Positions 15,415 through 23,027 of a stretch of DNA of 28,776 bases are shown one piece after another. This DNA comes from Candidatus Binatia bacterium (GTDB lineage Bacteria; Desulfobacterota_B; Binatia; UBA9968; JAJDTQ01): the NCBI GenBank assembly GCA_022827045.1, contig JAJDTQ010000035.1, forward strand, positions 1-28,776, written 5' to 3'. Under the pieces are notes generated by a model. That model did not search any database and had not been told where the DNA came from. It saw only the letters and a program-made list of their open reading frames with translations. Position numbers and translations under genes: made by a program. Position 1 is the stretch's first letter. Every line of letters begins with the position of its first letter.

Positions 15415-16581
15415 CTATCGTCCTTCGTCCGACAGGACCTCAATAAGCCGCTCCGCCACCGTGTCCAGCTCGGCGTGAGTGATGACCAGGGGCGGCAGCA
15501 GGCGGACGACCGTGGCGCCCGCGGGGAGCGCCAGCACGCCCTTCTCCATGAGATTCACGAGGTGGGGCTGGGACTTTTCCTTGAGCTCGATCCCGATCAT
15601 CAGTCCGAGCTGGCGGATCTCCCGAACCTTGGGCAGGTCCACGGCCTTGAGGCGCTCCAGCAGGTAGGCGCCCTTCTCCGCGGCCGCCTCGGCCAGCCCT
15701 TCCTCCTCCATGGCGTCGATGGCCGCCAGCGAAGCGGCACAGGCCAGGGGGTTGCCGCCGAAGGTGCTGCCGTGGCGGCCCACCGGCACTTCCAGCTTGT
15801 CGGAGCAGACCACCGCACCCATGGGGAGGCCGCCTGCCATGGCCTTGGCCAGGCACAGGATGTCGGGCTCGACGCCGAAGTGCTCGCAGGCGAACATCTT
15901 GCCGGTGCGGCAGAAGCCGGTCTGGACCTCGTCGATGATGAGGAGGACGCCCCTGTCACGGCACAGCCCACTCACCTGCTCGAAGAACTCAGCCTTGCCG
16001 AGGTTCACGCCACCCTCTCCCTGTACGATCTCCAGCATGACGGCGGCGGTGTTGTCGTTCACCTTCTCCTCGAACTTGGCGAAGTTGTTGAAGGGGGTGA
16101 ACTGGAAACCTTCGACGATGGGCACGAAAGGCTCGCGGTACTCCTTGGTAAAAGTGGCGCTCAACGCACCCATGGTGCGGCCGTGGAAGCCGCGCATGGC
16201 GCACACGAACTCCTGCTTGCCGGTGGCGAAGCGGGCGAACTTGATGGCTGCCTCGATGGTCTCGGTACCCGAGTTGCACAGGAAGGCGCGGTTGAGGTTG
16301 CCGGGAGTGATTCCGGCCAGCCGCTCCAGCAGGCGGGCCTTGACGTCGTTGTAGAAGACCCCGGAGCAGCTCACGAGCCGTTGGGCCTGCTCGGCGACGG
16401 CCTCCACCACCTTGGGGTGGCAATGGCCCAGGTTGGCGACGCCGTGACCGGCCACGCAGTCGATGTACTCCCGGCCGGTGTCGTCCCACACCTTGGCGCC
16501 CTCGCCGCGCACGAGGACGATGTCACGCTTGGGATAGACGTCGAACTCGTACTGCTGCTGCAGCTCCTTGAAGTCGCTCAT
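15415..16581 (-). CDS. lysJ: LysJ/ArgD-type class III aminotransferase of the LysW pathway
   Basis: PLP enzyme of 388 aa that would transfer an amino group to the semialdehyde carried on LysW, giving LysW-gamma-lysine or LysW-gamma-ornithine. Class III features are GTETIEAAIKFAR near residue 105, FHGRTMGALSAT (132-143), Asp217 in IIDEVQTG, which contacts the PLP ring nitrogen, and the Schiff-base Lys246 in LAKAMAGG. The protein strongly resembles acetylornithine/LysW-lysine aminotransferases, which cannot be separated by eye; the assignment follows from its place at the end of the lysWXYZ operon. Its ATG overlaps the lysZ stop (ATGA), indicating coupling. The toxin gene starts 64 bp beyond its end on the same strand. 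Confidence 0.88.
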   Translation of the reverse strand: MSDFKELQQQYEFDVYPKRDIVLVRGEGAKVWDDTGREYIDCVAGHGVANLGHCHPKVVEAVAEQAQRLVSCSGVFYNDVKARLLERLAGITPGNLNRAFLCNSGTETIEAAIKFARFATGKQEFVCAMRGFHGRTMGALSATFTKEYREPFVPIVEGFQFTPFNNFAKFEEKVNDNTAAVMLEIVQGEGGVNLGKAEFFEQVSGLCRDRGVLLIIDEVQTGFCRTGKMFACEHFGVEPDILCLAKAMAGGLPMGAVVCSDKLEVPVGRHGSTFGGNPLACAASLAAIDAMEEEGLAEAAAEKGAYLLERLKAVDLPKVREIRQLGLMIGIELKEKSQPHLVNLMEKGVLALPAGATVVRLLPPLVITHAELDTVAERLIEVLSDEGR

Positions 16582-17369
16582 TGGATCACCGTTCCTTTCC
16601 CCGCCAGGGCGTCACGGACCGGATGCTCCGTGCGCCCGTCGCTCATGATGACCTTTTCCGCGCCTTCCTCGAAGAGCTTCCGGAGAGCCAGCATCTTGCG
16701 CTTCATGCGCCCCTCCACCTGGGCTTCCCGCTGCTCCAGCTCGGCGGCGCGGATGGCGGGCACCACGGTGCTCTCGTCGTCCTTGTCGGCGAGAAAGCCC
16801 GGAGCCTCGATAAGCTGCAGCACCACCTCCGCGTGGAAGGCCGCCTGGAGCACGTTGATGATGTCGTCGTTCTCCGAGTTGATGGCGGTGTGGCGCTCGT
16901 CGATGATGGGGATCGACAGCACCGGCGCGTAGCCGCCGTCGAGCAGCAACTGGAACAGCTCCTTGTTGGCGCTCCTGGGCTTGCCCGAGAAGTCCCGGAC
17001 GATCAGCGTCTTGCCGTTCTTCCGCACCCGGATGCCCTTGTTGCGCTGGCCCTGGATGGCCCGGCCGTCGATGCCGGAGAGGCCCACGGCGTTGACGCCG
17101 TTCTGCTGCAGCAGCTCGACGATGCGCTTGTTCTGCACCCCGGCGTAGCCCATCAGGATGGCGTCGAGCGCCGCCTTGTCCGACAGCACGCTCGTGTACC
17201 CGGACACCGAGGTCACCACCTGGGTAGGGTTGCCGAGCTTGGCCGCAATCGCGTCCCGCACCGCGTTGGCGCCGTGCACCACGATGAAAGGATCGGACAC
17301 CGCCGCCAGATCCCCGGCGATGCCGGGCAGGTTGATGTCGCTGCCGCCGCCGATCTTCACCAGGATCAT
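16578..17369 (-). CDS. lysZ: LysZ: LysW-aminoadipate/glutamate kinase (ArgB-like)
   Basis: Amino-acid kinase of 263 aa that phosphorylates the side-chain carboxylate of aminoadipate or glutamate bound to LysW. The N-terminus MILVKIGGGSDIN is the nucleotide-binding start of the family. NKRIVELLQQNGVNAVGLSGIDGR, LPVL-type strand YAPVLSIPII, and GRMKRKMLALRKLFEEG (near residue 220) match the LysZ branch of the acetylglutamate kinase family rather than standard ArgB. The frame extends further upstream, but the ATG at 17369 begins exactly at the conserved strand and overlaps the preceding stop (ATGA), so I use it. It overlaps lysJ by 4 bp at the other end. Confidence 0.9.
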   Translation of the reverse strand: MILVKIGGGSDINLPGIAGDLAAVSDPFIVVHGANAVRDAIAAKLGNPTQVVTSVSGYTSVLSDKAALDAILMGYAGVQNKRIVELLQQNGVNAVGLSGIDGRAIQGQRNKGIRVRKNGKTLIVRDFSGKPRSANKELFQLLLDGGYAPVLSIPIIDERHTAINSENDDIINVLQAAFHAEVVLQLIEAPGFLADKDDESTVVPAIRAAELEQREAQVEGRMKRKMLALRKLFEEGAEKVIMSDGRTEHPVRDALAGKGTVIQ

Positions 17370-18004
17370 CGCAGGTGCTCCACCGTGTCGTTGGGGATGA
17401 CTCGCCACGACCCGTTCTCCGACACGGTCTCGGAGCTCACCACGAAGCCGCCCTCGGCATCTTGTGCCCGCAGCCTGAAATACTCTGGCTCCTCGTTGTA
17501 CACCGACCCCACGTAGACGTTCTCGCTATCGGCGATGATCATGTTCATGGCCCTGACGTAACGCGTCCTGCGGACGATGATGTCCATCCCCTTTCTCATG
17601 GCCGCCGCCATATCGCCCTTGTCGAAACGCTTGACGAAATTGAACACTTTCTCCGCCCCGATCCGTCCCTCCGCGGAAATCCGCACGCCCCGCAACTCCC
17701 CGTTGAAGGCGAACACGTAGCGCTCGTCCGAGAACGGCATGTTGTTCTCCACCACGATGTTCTCGTCGCGGAACGCGCTGCGGGCGTGGCCCAACAGCAG
17801 CGTGGTGGCGCCGAACTGTGTCAGGTCATCCTCCCAGATGGGCTTGATGTTGTGGTAGACCCGCCACTCGCCGTCGACGATGTAGGCGCAACCCCAGCCG
17901 TGCCCCTGGTACTCGGGGCTGTTGCGGGCGATGCCGGCGAGTTCCGATAGGCGTTCGCCGATGTCGAAAGGCTCGCGGTTCTTGACGCAAAGCAGGCGGC
18001 ACAT
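17366..18004 (-). CDS. Class II glutamine-amidotransferase-like Ntn hydrolase embedded in lys operon
   Basis: Protein of 212 aa beginning MCRLL, so Cys2 becomes the N-terminal nucleophile after Met removal. Other class II (GATase_4/YafJ/EgtC-like) signatures are GHGWG (34-38), GHARSA (72-77), NNMPF (87-91) and FNGELRG (100-106), with Asn101-Gly102 in the oxyanion-hole position. It lacks any synthetase domain, so it is a stand-alone gamma-glutamyl amide hydrolase or a subunit of something else. It lies between lysY and lysZ and overlaps lysZ by ATGA, which ties it to LysW metabolism. LysW intermediates are joined through the gamma-carboxyl of a C-terminal Glu, so it might release the product in place of LysK. 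That is inference. An EgtC role linked to the EgtB-like gene elsewhere in the window is an alternative. Confidence 0.85.
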   Translation of the reverse strand: MCRLLCVKNREPFDIGERLSELAGIARNSPEYQGHGWGCAYIVDGEWRVYHNIKPIWEDDLTQFGATTLLLGHARSAFRDENIVVENNMPFSDERYVFAFNGELRGVRISAEGRIGAEKVFNFVKRFDKGDMAAAMRKGMDIIVRRTRYVRAMNMIIADSENVYVGSVYNEEPEYFRLRAQDAEGGFVVSSETVSENGSWRVIPNDTVEHLR

Positions 18005-18022
18005 GACTTATGGCAAGATGGC

Positions 18023-18054
18023 GTCCTTCGACTTCGCTTCGCTACGCTCAGGAC
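18023..18054. repeat. Short palindromic dispersed repeat (GTCCT...AGGAC)
   Basis: The unit opens GTCCTTCGACTTCGC and closes GCTCAGGAC, giving an imperfect hairpin with several CTTCGC-like steps. It belongs to a repeat type I recognise from many high-GC genomes. It occupies the 80-bp gap between lysY and the amidotransferase-like gene and may modulate mRNA stability there. No second copy was found in the window. Confidence 0.5.
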
Positions 18055-18084
18055 GAACGGATCTGCACGTCGTCCCTTTCATCT

Positions 18085-19131
18085 CTACGGGTGCAGCCCC
18101 GGAAACTCGAGGCCCTCGGTCTCTTCGAAGCCGTTCATGAGGTTGAACGCCTGGACCGCCTGGCCGGCGGCGCCCTTCATGAGGTTGTCGAGGGCGCTCA
18201 GCACCACCAAGCGGTCCGATCCCTTCTCTTTCTGGAAGCCGATGTCGCAGTAGTTGGTGCCGCTCAGCAGCTTGGGCTCGGGGTAGCGGTAGATGCCGTC
18301 GGCCTCCTTGACGATGCGGATGAAGGGCTCGTTGCCGTAGACCTCGCGGTAGAGCTTCCACACGTCCTTCTCTTCCAGCGGCTCCCGCAGGAACAGGTGG
18401 CAGGTGGCCAGCACGCCGCGCACCATCTCGATGGAGGTGGCGGAGAAGTACACGCGGATGGCCTCTCCGAAGCCCAACTCCTGGTAGATCTCCGCGCAGT
18501 GGCGGTGCATCGTGGGCATGAAGGAGCGCACCGCGCCGCTCCGCTCGGGGTGGTGCGAAGCTTCGCTGGCGGCGTTGCCGCCCTCGCTGGAGCCCACCTT
18601 GACCTCCACCACCGTGCGGTCCGGGTCCACCAGGCCTTTCCTGAAGAACGGGTAGACGCCGAGGATCGTGGCGGTGGCGTTGCAGCCGGCGCCGGTGACG
18701 AAGCTCGCGCCCCGAATCTCCTCGCGGTGCAGCTCGGGGACGCCGTAGACGAACTCCTTCATGAGCTCCGGGCGCTGGTGCGGCTTGCCGTACCAGCGCT
18801 GGTACTCGTCCGCGTCGTTGAGCCGGAAGTCCGCGCTGAGATCGATCAGCCTGGGGGCAAGGCCGCGGAAGGACTCGATGCGCTCCATGGCCCGGCCGTG
18901 GGGCAGGCACAGGAACAGCAGGTCGCACGGCTTGAGCTCGTCCATCATTCGGAACCGGAGCTGCGTCCGCTTGCGCAGGTTGGGATGGGCCTTGGACACG
19001 AACTTGCCGGCAAAGCGCTCCGAGGTGACCTCGCACACCTCCACCCGCGGGTGACCGAGCAGAAGGCGCAGCAGTTCCCCGCCGGTGTAGCCGGACGCTC
19101 CGACGATGGAGACCCTCAGCTTCTCCGCCAC
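18085..19131 (-). CDS. lysY: LysY: LysW-aminoadipyl/glutamyl phosphate reductase (ArgC-like)
   Basis: NADPH-dependent reductase of 348 aa that converts the LysW-bound acyl phosphate to the semialdehyde. The N-terminal Rossmann motif is VSIVGASGYTGGELLRLLL. The catalytic Cys lies in TGAGCNATATILG, the LysY/ArgC active-site form. ASHHPERSGAVRSFMPTMHRH and the C-terminal end GLEFPGLHP closely match what I recall of Thermus LysY. The open frame begins at an ATG at 19188, but the GTG at 19131 is preceded by a GGAG-like site and the protein then starts at the first beta-strand, so I prefer it. The gene is separated from lysX by 153 bp of repeats and from the amidotransferase-like gene by an 80-bp gap with another repeat. 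Co-transcription is still likely. Confidence 0.9.
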   Translation of the reverse strand: MAEKLRVSIVGASGYTGGELLRLLLGHPRVEVCEVTSERFAGKFVSKAHPNLRKRTQLRFRMMDELKPCDLLFLCLPHGRAMERIESFRGLAPRLIDLSADFRLNDADEYQRWYGKPHQRPELMKEFVYGVPELHREEIRGASFVTGAGCNATATILGVYPFFRKGLVDPDRTVVEVKVGSSEGGNAASEASHHPERSGAVRSFMPTMHRHCAEIYQELGFGEAIRVYFSATSIEMVRGVLATCHLFLREPLEEKDVWKLYREVYGNEPFIRIVKEADGIYRYPEPKLLSGTNYCDIGFQKEKGSDRLVVLSALDNLMKGAAGQAVQAFNLMNGFEETEGLEFPGLHP

Positions 19132-19227
19132 GGCTCCAGCCGTCCTTTCCCGCGCATCATTGCCTTGCAATCCGTCTCTACGATCCAAGCACAGCCGAGT
19201 CCACCAGTATGGTCTGCGGGCATCAAG

Positions 19228-19317
19228 CCCCTCTCCCTCTGGGAGAGGGTGGCCGAAGGCCGGGTGAGGGCGCGCCGGGCACCCTCACCCCAACCCTCTC
19301 CCAAGGGGAGAGGGGGC
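19228..19317. repeat. REP-like palindromic repeats overlapping the 3' end of lysX
   Basis: Two inverted units of the same family as the cluster at 8700-8816: one at about 19228-19270 (CCCTCTCCCTCTGGGAGAGG followed by a GGCCGAAGGCC insert), one at about 19281-19317 (CCCTCACCCCAACCCTCTCC on the plus strand). The second runs into the lysX reading frame and encodes its last residues and stop. Confidence 0.75.
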
Positions 19318-20163
19318 GGAGCCCGCCACCTTCAGCACGTGCTCGACGACGAGGCCGGGAATGTTCACCCCGGTGGTGTCGATGCTATTGCGAAACTCCA
19401 TCGTGTAGTTCACCTCGTTGACCAGAAGACCCCCGGGGGTCTCGAAGAGATCCACGGCGACGATGCCGCCTCCCACCGCCCGACATGCGCGAACCGACAG
19501 ATCTCCCAGCTCGTCCGTCACCGGACAGTTCTCGGCGCGCCCGCCCCGCGCCGTGTTGGTGATCCAGTGGTCACTGTAGCGGTATATTGCGGCGATGCAC
19601 TCGTCGCCGATGACGAAGCTCCGGATGTCACGCTCGCTCTTCTCGATGTACTCCTGGATGTAGAAGATGGAGTGGTGGTAGCTGCCCAGGATCGACTTGT
19701 GCTCGAGGATGGTCTCCGCCGCGTCCCGGTCGTTGACCTTTGCCAGCAGCCGGCCCCAGGAGCCTACCGCGGGCTTGAGCACCACGGGGTAGCCCATCTC
19801 CTCGATAGCCTCCAGGGTGGACTCCTCGGTGAAGGCAATGCGCACCTCGGGCTGGGGCACGCCGTGCTCCTGCAGGTGAACCGAGGTGAGGATCTTGTCG
19901 CCGCACACGGTGGCCACGGCAGAGGAGTTGACGCAACGCACGCCGGCGCTCTCGAACAGTCGCAGGCCGTGCAACGCCCGGGAGTGGTTGATGCACCGCT
20001 CCAGCAGCACGTCCAGGTCGAATTCATCCTTGCCGAGGTTGAACGCGAGCCGCCGGTCGTCGATCATCTCGAGCGCCACGCCGGGATGCTTCCGGAACTC
20101 CTTGATGAGAAGCTTCTCCTCGGGCCGGATCAATGAATGCAGCAGGCCGATCTTCAAGCTCAT
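19285..20163 (-). CDS. lysX: LysX: LysW-amino acid ligase (RimK-like ATP-grasp)
   Basis: ATP-dependent ligase of 292 aa that joins the alpha-amino group of aminoadipate or glutamate to the C-terminal Glu of LysW. ATP-grasp features include [16 protein letters not shown] (125-140), the segment [17 protein letters not shown] (199-215), AVDLFET, and the metal-binding [20 protein letters not shown] (246-265). It closely resembles bacterial LysX as I recall it. The ATG overlaps the lysW stop (ATGA). Family members end near residue 280. Here the last 11 residues ([11 protein letters not shown]) and the TGA come from a palindromic repeat that has entered the gene end. The catalytic core is intact, so the enzyme is probably still active. 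The sequence does not decide between aminoadipate (lysine) and glutamate (arginine). Confidence 0.92.
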   Translation of the reverse strand: MSLKIGLLHSLIRPEEKLLIKEFRKHPGVALEMIDDRRLAFNLGKDEFDLDVLLERCINHSRALHGLRLFESAGVRCVNSSAVATVCGDKILTSVHLQEHGVPQPEVRIAFTEESTLEAIEEMGYPVVLKPAVGSWGRLLAKVNDRDAAETILEHKSILGSYHHSIFYIQEYIEKSERDIRSFVIGDECIAAIYRYSDHWITNTARGGRAENCPVTDELGDLSVRACRAVGGGIVAVDLFETPGGLLVNEVNYTMEFRNSIDTTGVNIPGLVVEHVLKVAGSAPSPLGRGLG

Positions 20164-20324
20164 TCCCCCCAATCTTCCTCTTCCGAGGGCGCCTCTTCTA
20201 CCGCCGGAGGATCGAGGCTCGTGACCTCCAGCTCGGTGCCGCACTCGACGCAGGTGATCAACTCGCCCTCCACCGCGTCGTCCTCCAGTCCGAATACCGC
20301 TCCGCAAACCGGACATTCAACCAT
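20160..20324 (-). CDS. lysW: LysW: amino-group carrier protein
   Basis: Acidic protein of 54 aa, the same length as the well-studied Thermus LysW. It has a zinc-finger-like N-terminal half with two CxxC pairs (Cys4/Cys7 and Cys25/Cys28) and the hallmark C-terminus EDWGE, whose Glu54 gamma-carboxyl carries the substrate. The protein shields the amino group of aminoadipate or glutamate and presents it to LysX, LysZ, LysY and LysJ through its negative surface. The frame opens six codons earlier, but the ATG at 20324 is 9 nt after a strong GAGGAGG (20334-20340 on the plus strand) and gives the canonical N-terminus. It is the first gene of the lys operon, and its stop overlaps the lysX start. Confidence 0.95.
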   Translation of the reverse strand: MVECPVCGAVFGLEDDAVEGELITCVECGTELEVTSLDPPAVEEAPSEEEDWGE

Positions 20325-20383
20325 CGGCGGATACCTCCTCAAATCGTTTCCGGCTTTGACCCGCGGGCTGCTCGGGCCACAGA

Positions 20384-20402
20384 GGGCGACCGCCGGTCGC
20401 CC
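20384..20402. repeat. GGGCGACC-GCC-GGTCGCCC hairpin repeat
   Basis: Perfect 8-bp stem with a 3-nt loop in the 166-bp gap upstream of lysW. The same hairpin type, followed by CCCTAC, occurs inside the MITE-like element (6994-7014), and a degraded version lies at about 20437-20452 (CGACCGCCGGTCACCCCC). This points to a dispersed repeat family rather than a dedicated regulatory site. It could still affect lysW transcripts. Confidence 0.6.
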
Positions 20403-20490
20403 CTACATGGTTGCAATCTCCGACGGCGATGGAGTCCGACCGCCGGTCACCCCCACGCCTGCATGTTCGCCGACTCTTTTGTGAGACAGT

Positions 20491-21879
20491 TTACGACACC
20501 ACGGCTTTCGCGACCGTGGTGATGGCGTTCCGCAAGATTGTGACGATGTCGTCGATCTGCTCTTTCGTGATCACCAGCGGCGGACACACCGCCAGCGCGT
20601 GGGTGCCGCATACCCGCAGCAACAGGCCGTTGGCGAGACACTCGTCGTACACCTGCCGGGGCACCTGCTGCTCCACCGCGAAGGACTCGCGGGTCTCCTT
20701 GTCCTTCACCAGCTCCACCGCGGCGATGAGCCCCCGGCCGCGTAACTGGCCCACCATGGGCAGGTCCGACAGCGTCGCCAGCCGCTCCTGCATGTAGGCG
20801 CCCACCTCCGCCGCGCGCTCTACCAGCCTCTCCCGCTCCAGGATGTCCAGGTTGGCCAGCGCCGCGGCGCACACCACCGGATGCCCGGTGTAGGTGTAGC
20901 CGTGGTAGAAGGCGTCGTCGGCCTTGGCCAGCAGCGTCTGGAAGATCTCTTCCCGGAACAGCATGGCGCCCATTGGCAGGTAGCCGCTGGTGATGCCCTT
21001 GGCGGTCACCAGCACATCCGGCGTAACGCCCTCGCCGGCGCAGGCGAACAGGCTGCCGGTGCGCCCGAAACCGGTGATCACCTCGTCGCAGACCATCAGG
21101 ATACCGTGCCGGTCGCAGATCTCCCGGATCCTGGCGAGCCAGCCTTCGGGCGGCACGATGACCCCGCCCACACCCTGCACGGGCTCGGCCACGAAGGCGG
21201 CGATGGCGTCCGGGCCCTCCCGCTCCACCAGCCGCTCCAGCTCGTCGGCGCAGGCGAGCTTACAGTCCGGCCAGGTCTTCCCCAACTCGCAACGGTAGCA
21301 ATGGGGCCGTGCCATGTGGTGCACGTCCGGGAGGCCGGGCGCCATCTGTTCGTTGAACAGCGGGATCCCCGTCAGCATGGCGGCGCCGCTGGAGGAGCCG
21401 TGGTAGCCCTGGTTCAGGGTGACGAACTGCGTCCTTTGGAGCTGGCCCTTGGCCTTCCAGTAGGACCGCACCAGGCGGATCATGCTCTCGTTGGTCTCCG
21501 AACCACCCGACGTGAACACCACGCGGGTCAACCCCTCCGGCGCCATCTCCGTAAGCCGGGACGCAAGCCGGACTGTGGGCTCGGACGTGGGCCCGATGAG
21601 CGTGGGCGCGTAGGCCAGACGGTCCATCTGGTCCGCCACCGCACGGCTGATCTCCTTGCGGCCGTGGCCGACGTGGACGTTCCACAGCGTGGCGAGGCCG
21701 TCGATGTAGCGCTTGCCCAGCGAGTCCCAGAAGTAGACCCCCTCCGCCCGGACGAACACCGGCACTCCGTCCTTCTGGTGCTTCGACAACGGCACGAAGC
21801 CGTGGACGAGATGGTCACGGTCGGCGCGGCTCATTGCAGCCGCGCGTTCCAGGTCAACAGTTTCTTGAGCTTTCGTCAT
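20491..21879 (-). CDS. Class III (omega) aminotransferase
   Basis: PLP-dependent aminotransferase of 462 aa of the subgroup acting on terminal amines such as beta-alanine, putrescine or taurine. The N-terminal region (residues 22-70: HGFVPLSKHQKDGVPVF, YIDGLATLWNVHVGHG) is typical of that subgroup. TSGGSETNESMIRL (123-136) binds the cofactor phosphate, Asp265 in VCDEVITGFGRTG pairs with the ring nitrogen, and Lys294 in VTAKGITSGYLPMG is the Schiff-base lysine. Cys residues in HCYRCELGKTWPDCKLAC (193-210) are unusually clustered and may bind a metal or be structural. It is last in a leftward set with an amidohydrolase and an aldehyde dehydrogenase. That order suggests amine breakdown, with its aldehyde product oxidised by the dehydrogenase. 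The substrate is unknown. Confidence 0.88.
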   Translation of the reverse strand: MTKAQETVDLERAAAMSRADRDHLVHGFVPLSKHQKDGVPVFVRAEGVYFWDSLGKRYIDGLATLWNVHVGHGRKEISRAVADQMDRLAYAPTLIGPTSEPTVRLASRLTEMAPEGLTRVVFTSGGSETNESMIRLVRSYWKAKGQLQRTQFVTLNQGYHGSSSGAAMLTGIPLFNEQMAPGLPDVHHMARPHCYRCELGKTWPDCKLACADELERLVEREGPDAIAAFVAEPVQGVGGVIVPPEGWLARIREICDRHGILMVCDEVITGFGRTGSLFACAGEGVTPDVLVTAKGITSGYLPMGAMLFREEIFQTLLAKADDAFYHGYTYTGHPVVCAAALANLDILERERLVERAAEVGAYMQERLATLSDLPMVGQLRGRGLIAAVELVKDKETRESFAVEQQVPRQVYDECLANGLLLRVCGTHALAVCPPLVITKEQIDDIVTILRNAITTVAKAVVS

Positions 21880-21948
21880 GGGTCCGATGTACGCCGGACG
21901 CCGCGGAAGGTCGGTGTCTCCGGCCTCGCGTCCTCGGCCGCCGGCGCC

Positions 21949-22980
21949 TTAGAGTCCGTAGTAGCGCTTGGGGTTGTCGCACAGGATCTTCTTGCGCAGA
22001 TCCGGGCTGACGTCCTCGCGCGCGAAGAAGTCCGGCAGATCGTGGAAGAAGTCCGCGCGTGCTCGCTCGTGGGGGTAGTCCGAGGCCCACAGCACCTGGT
22101 CCCCACCGAGCCGCTCCAGCACGTAGGGCAGCGCCTTCTCGTCCACCTCGCAGGTGAAGAAGATGTTGCCGCCGCGGATGATGTCGCTGGGGCGCTGCTT
22201 CACCGCCAGGGCACGGCCGCGCCGCTCCCAGTTCTCGTCCAGCGCGTCCATCATGAACGGCACCCAGCCGGTGCCGCACTCCAGGTAGGCCACCCGCAGA
22301 TTGGGAAAGCGGTCGAACACGCCGCTGTGGATCATGCTCATCATCTGCACCATCTGCGGCAGGGCGTGCTCCAGGGGCCGCGCCTCGGCCAGGCTCTCGA
22401 ACATGTCCAGGCCCAGGCCCGCCACCGGACCGCCGTGGACCGCCAAGGCGCAGTCGAGCCGCTCAGCCTCCGCGTAGATCGGGTCGAACTGGCTGTTCCC
22501 CAAGCCCACCAGCGGCGCCATCACCGACGGGATCACGCCCGCCACCATGCCCAGCTCCTCCACGCACCGGCGCAACTCCGCCACCGCCGCGTCGACGTCC
22601 TGCACCGGCAACAGCGCCACCCCCTTGAGCCGGTCCGACTGGCGGCCGAAGCAGTCGTACAGCCAGTCGTTGTAGGCCTGGGCCACGGCCACCGCCCAGC
22701 CCTTGTTGCGGATCTGGCCGTGGAACAGCGCGTTGCTGGGATAGAGGACGGTCTGCTCGATCTTCGACTCGTCGAGGAAGCTCAGCCAATTGGCCGCGTC
22801 CGGCACCTCGGCCTTGTGGCGCGACGACATGCCGCGCATCCAACCGTCGGTGAGGGGAAACAGGTAATACTCCCGGGTCCAGTCCTTCTCGTTCCACGGA
22901 GCGGGCAGATAGTTGCGCAGGTCCTTGTCCTGGTCCACCACGTGACCGTCGGCGTCGATGATATCGTGTTCACATTCCAT
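21949..22980 (-). CDS. Amidohydrolase-family metal-dependent hydrolase (second copy of the type)
   Basis: Protein of 343 aa with the amidohydrolase 2 pattern: N-terminal DADGH (Asp11, His13), AVHGGP for the mid-barrel histidine, YLECGTGW, and WASDYPHE with the likely catalytic Asp. The family includes ACMSD-type decarboxylases and hydrolases of cyclic or aromatic acids. It is a distant paralogue of the gene at 8936, sharing the RAYNDWLYD/QAYNDWLYD segment and the DYPH motif. The open frame runs far upstream through the aldehyde dehydrogenase in another frame, but the ATG at 22980 has GGAGG 6 nt before it and gives the family N-terminus. The upstream dehydrogenase stops 47 bp before it, and the aminotransferase starts 69 bp after it. 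Confidence 0.88.
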   Translation of the reverse strand: MECEHDIIDADGHVVDQDKDLRNYLPAPWNEKDWTREYYLFPLTDGWMRGMSSRHKAEVPDAANWLSFLDESKIEQTVLYPSNALFHGQIRNKGWAVAVAQAYNDWLYDCFGRQSDRLKGVALLPVQDVDAAVAELRRCVEELGMVAGVIPSVMAPLVGLGNSQFDPIYAEAERLDCALAVHGGPVAGLGLDMFESLAEARPLEHALPQMVQMMSMIHSGVFDRFPNLRVAYLECGTGWVPFMMDALDENWERRGRALAVKQRPSDIIRGGNIFFTCEVDEKALPYVLERLGGDQVLWASDYPHERARADFFHDLPDFFAREDVSPDLRKKILCDNPKRYYGL

Positions 22981-23027
22981 GATCAGCCTCCACTGTCCGG
23001 ACTCGATGCGCGCTCGGCGGTCGCGCG

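Noticed and set aside
18010..20136. 708-codon plus-strand frame opposite lysY and lysX
   Set aside because: It is antisense to two well-conserved enzymes and passes through non-coding repeats; it resembles no family.
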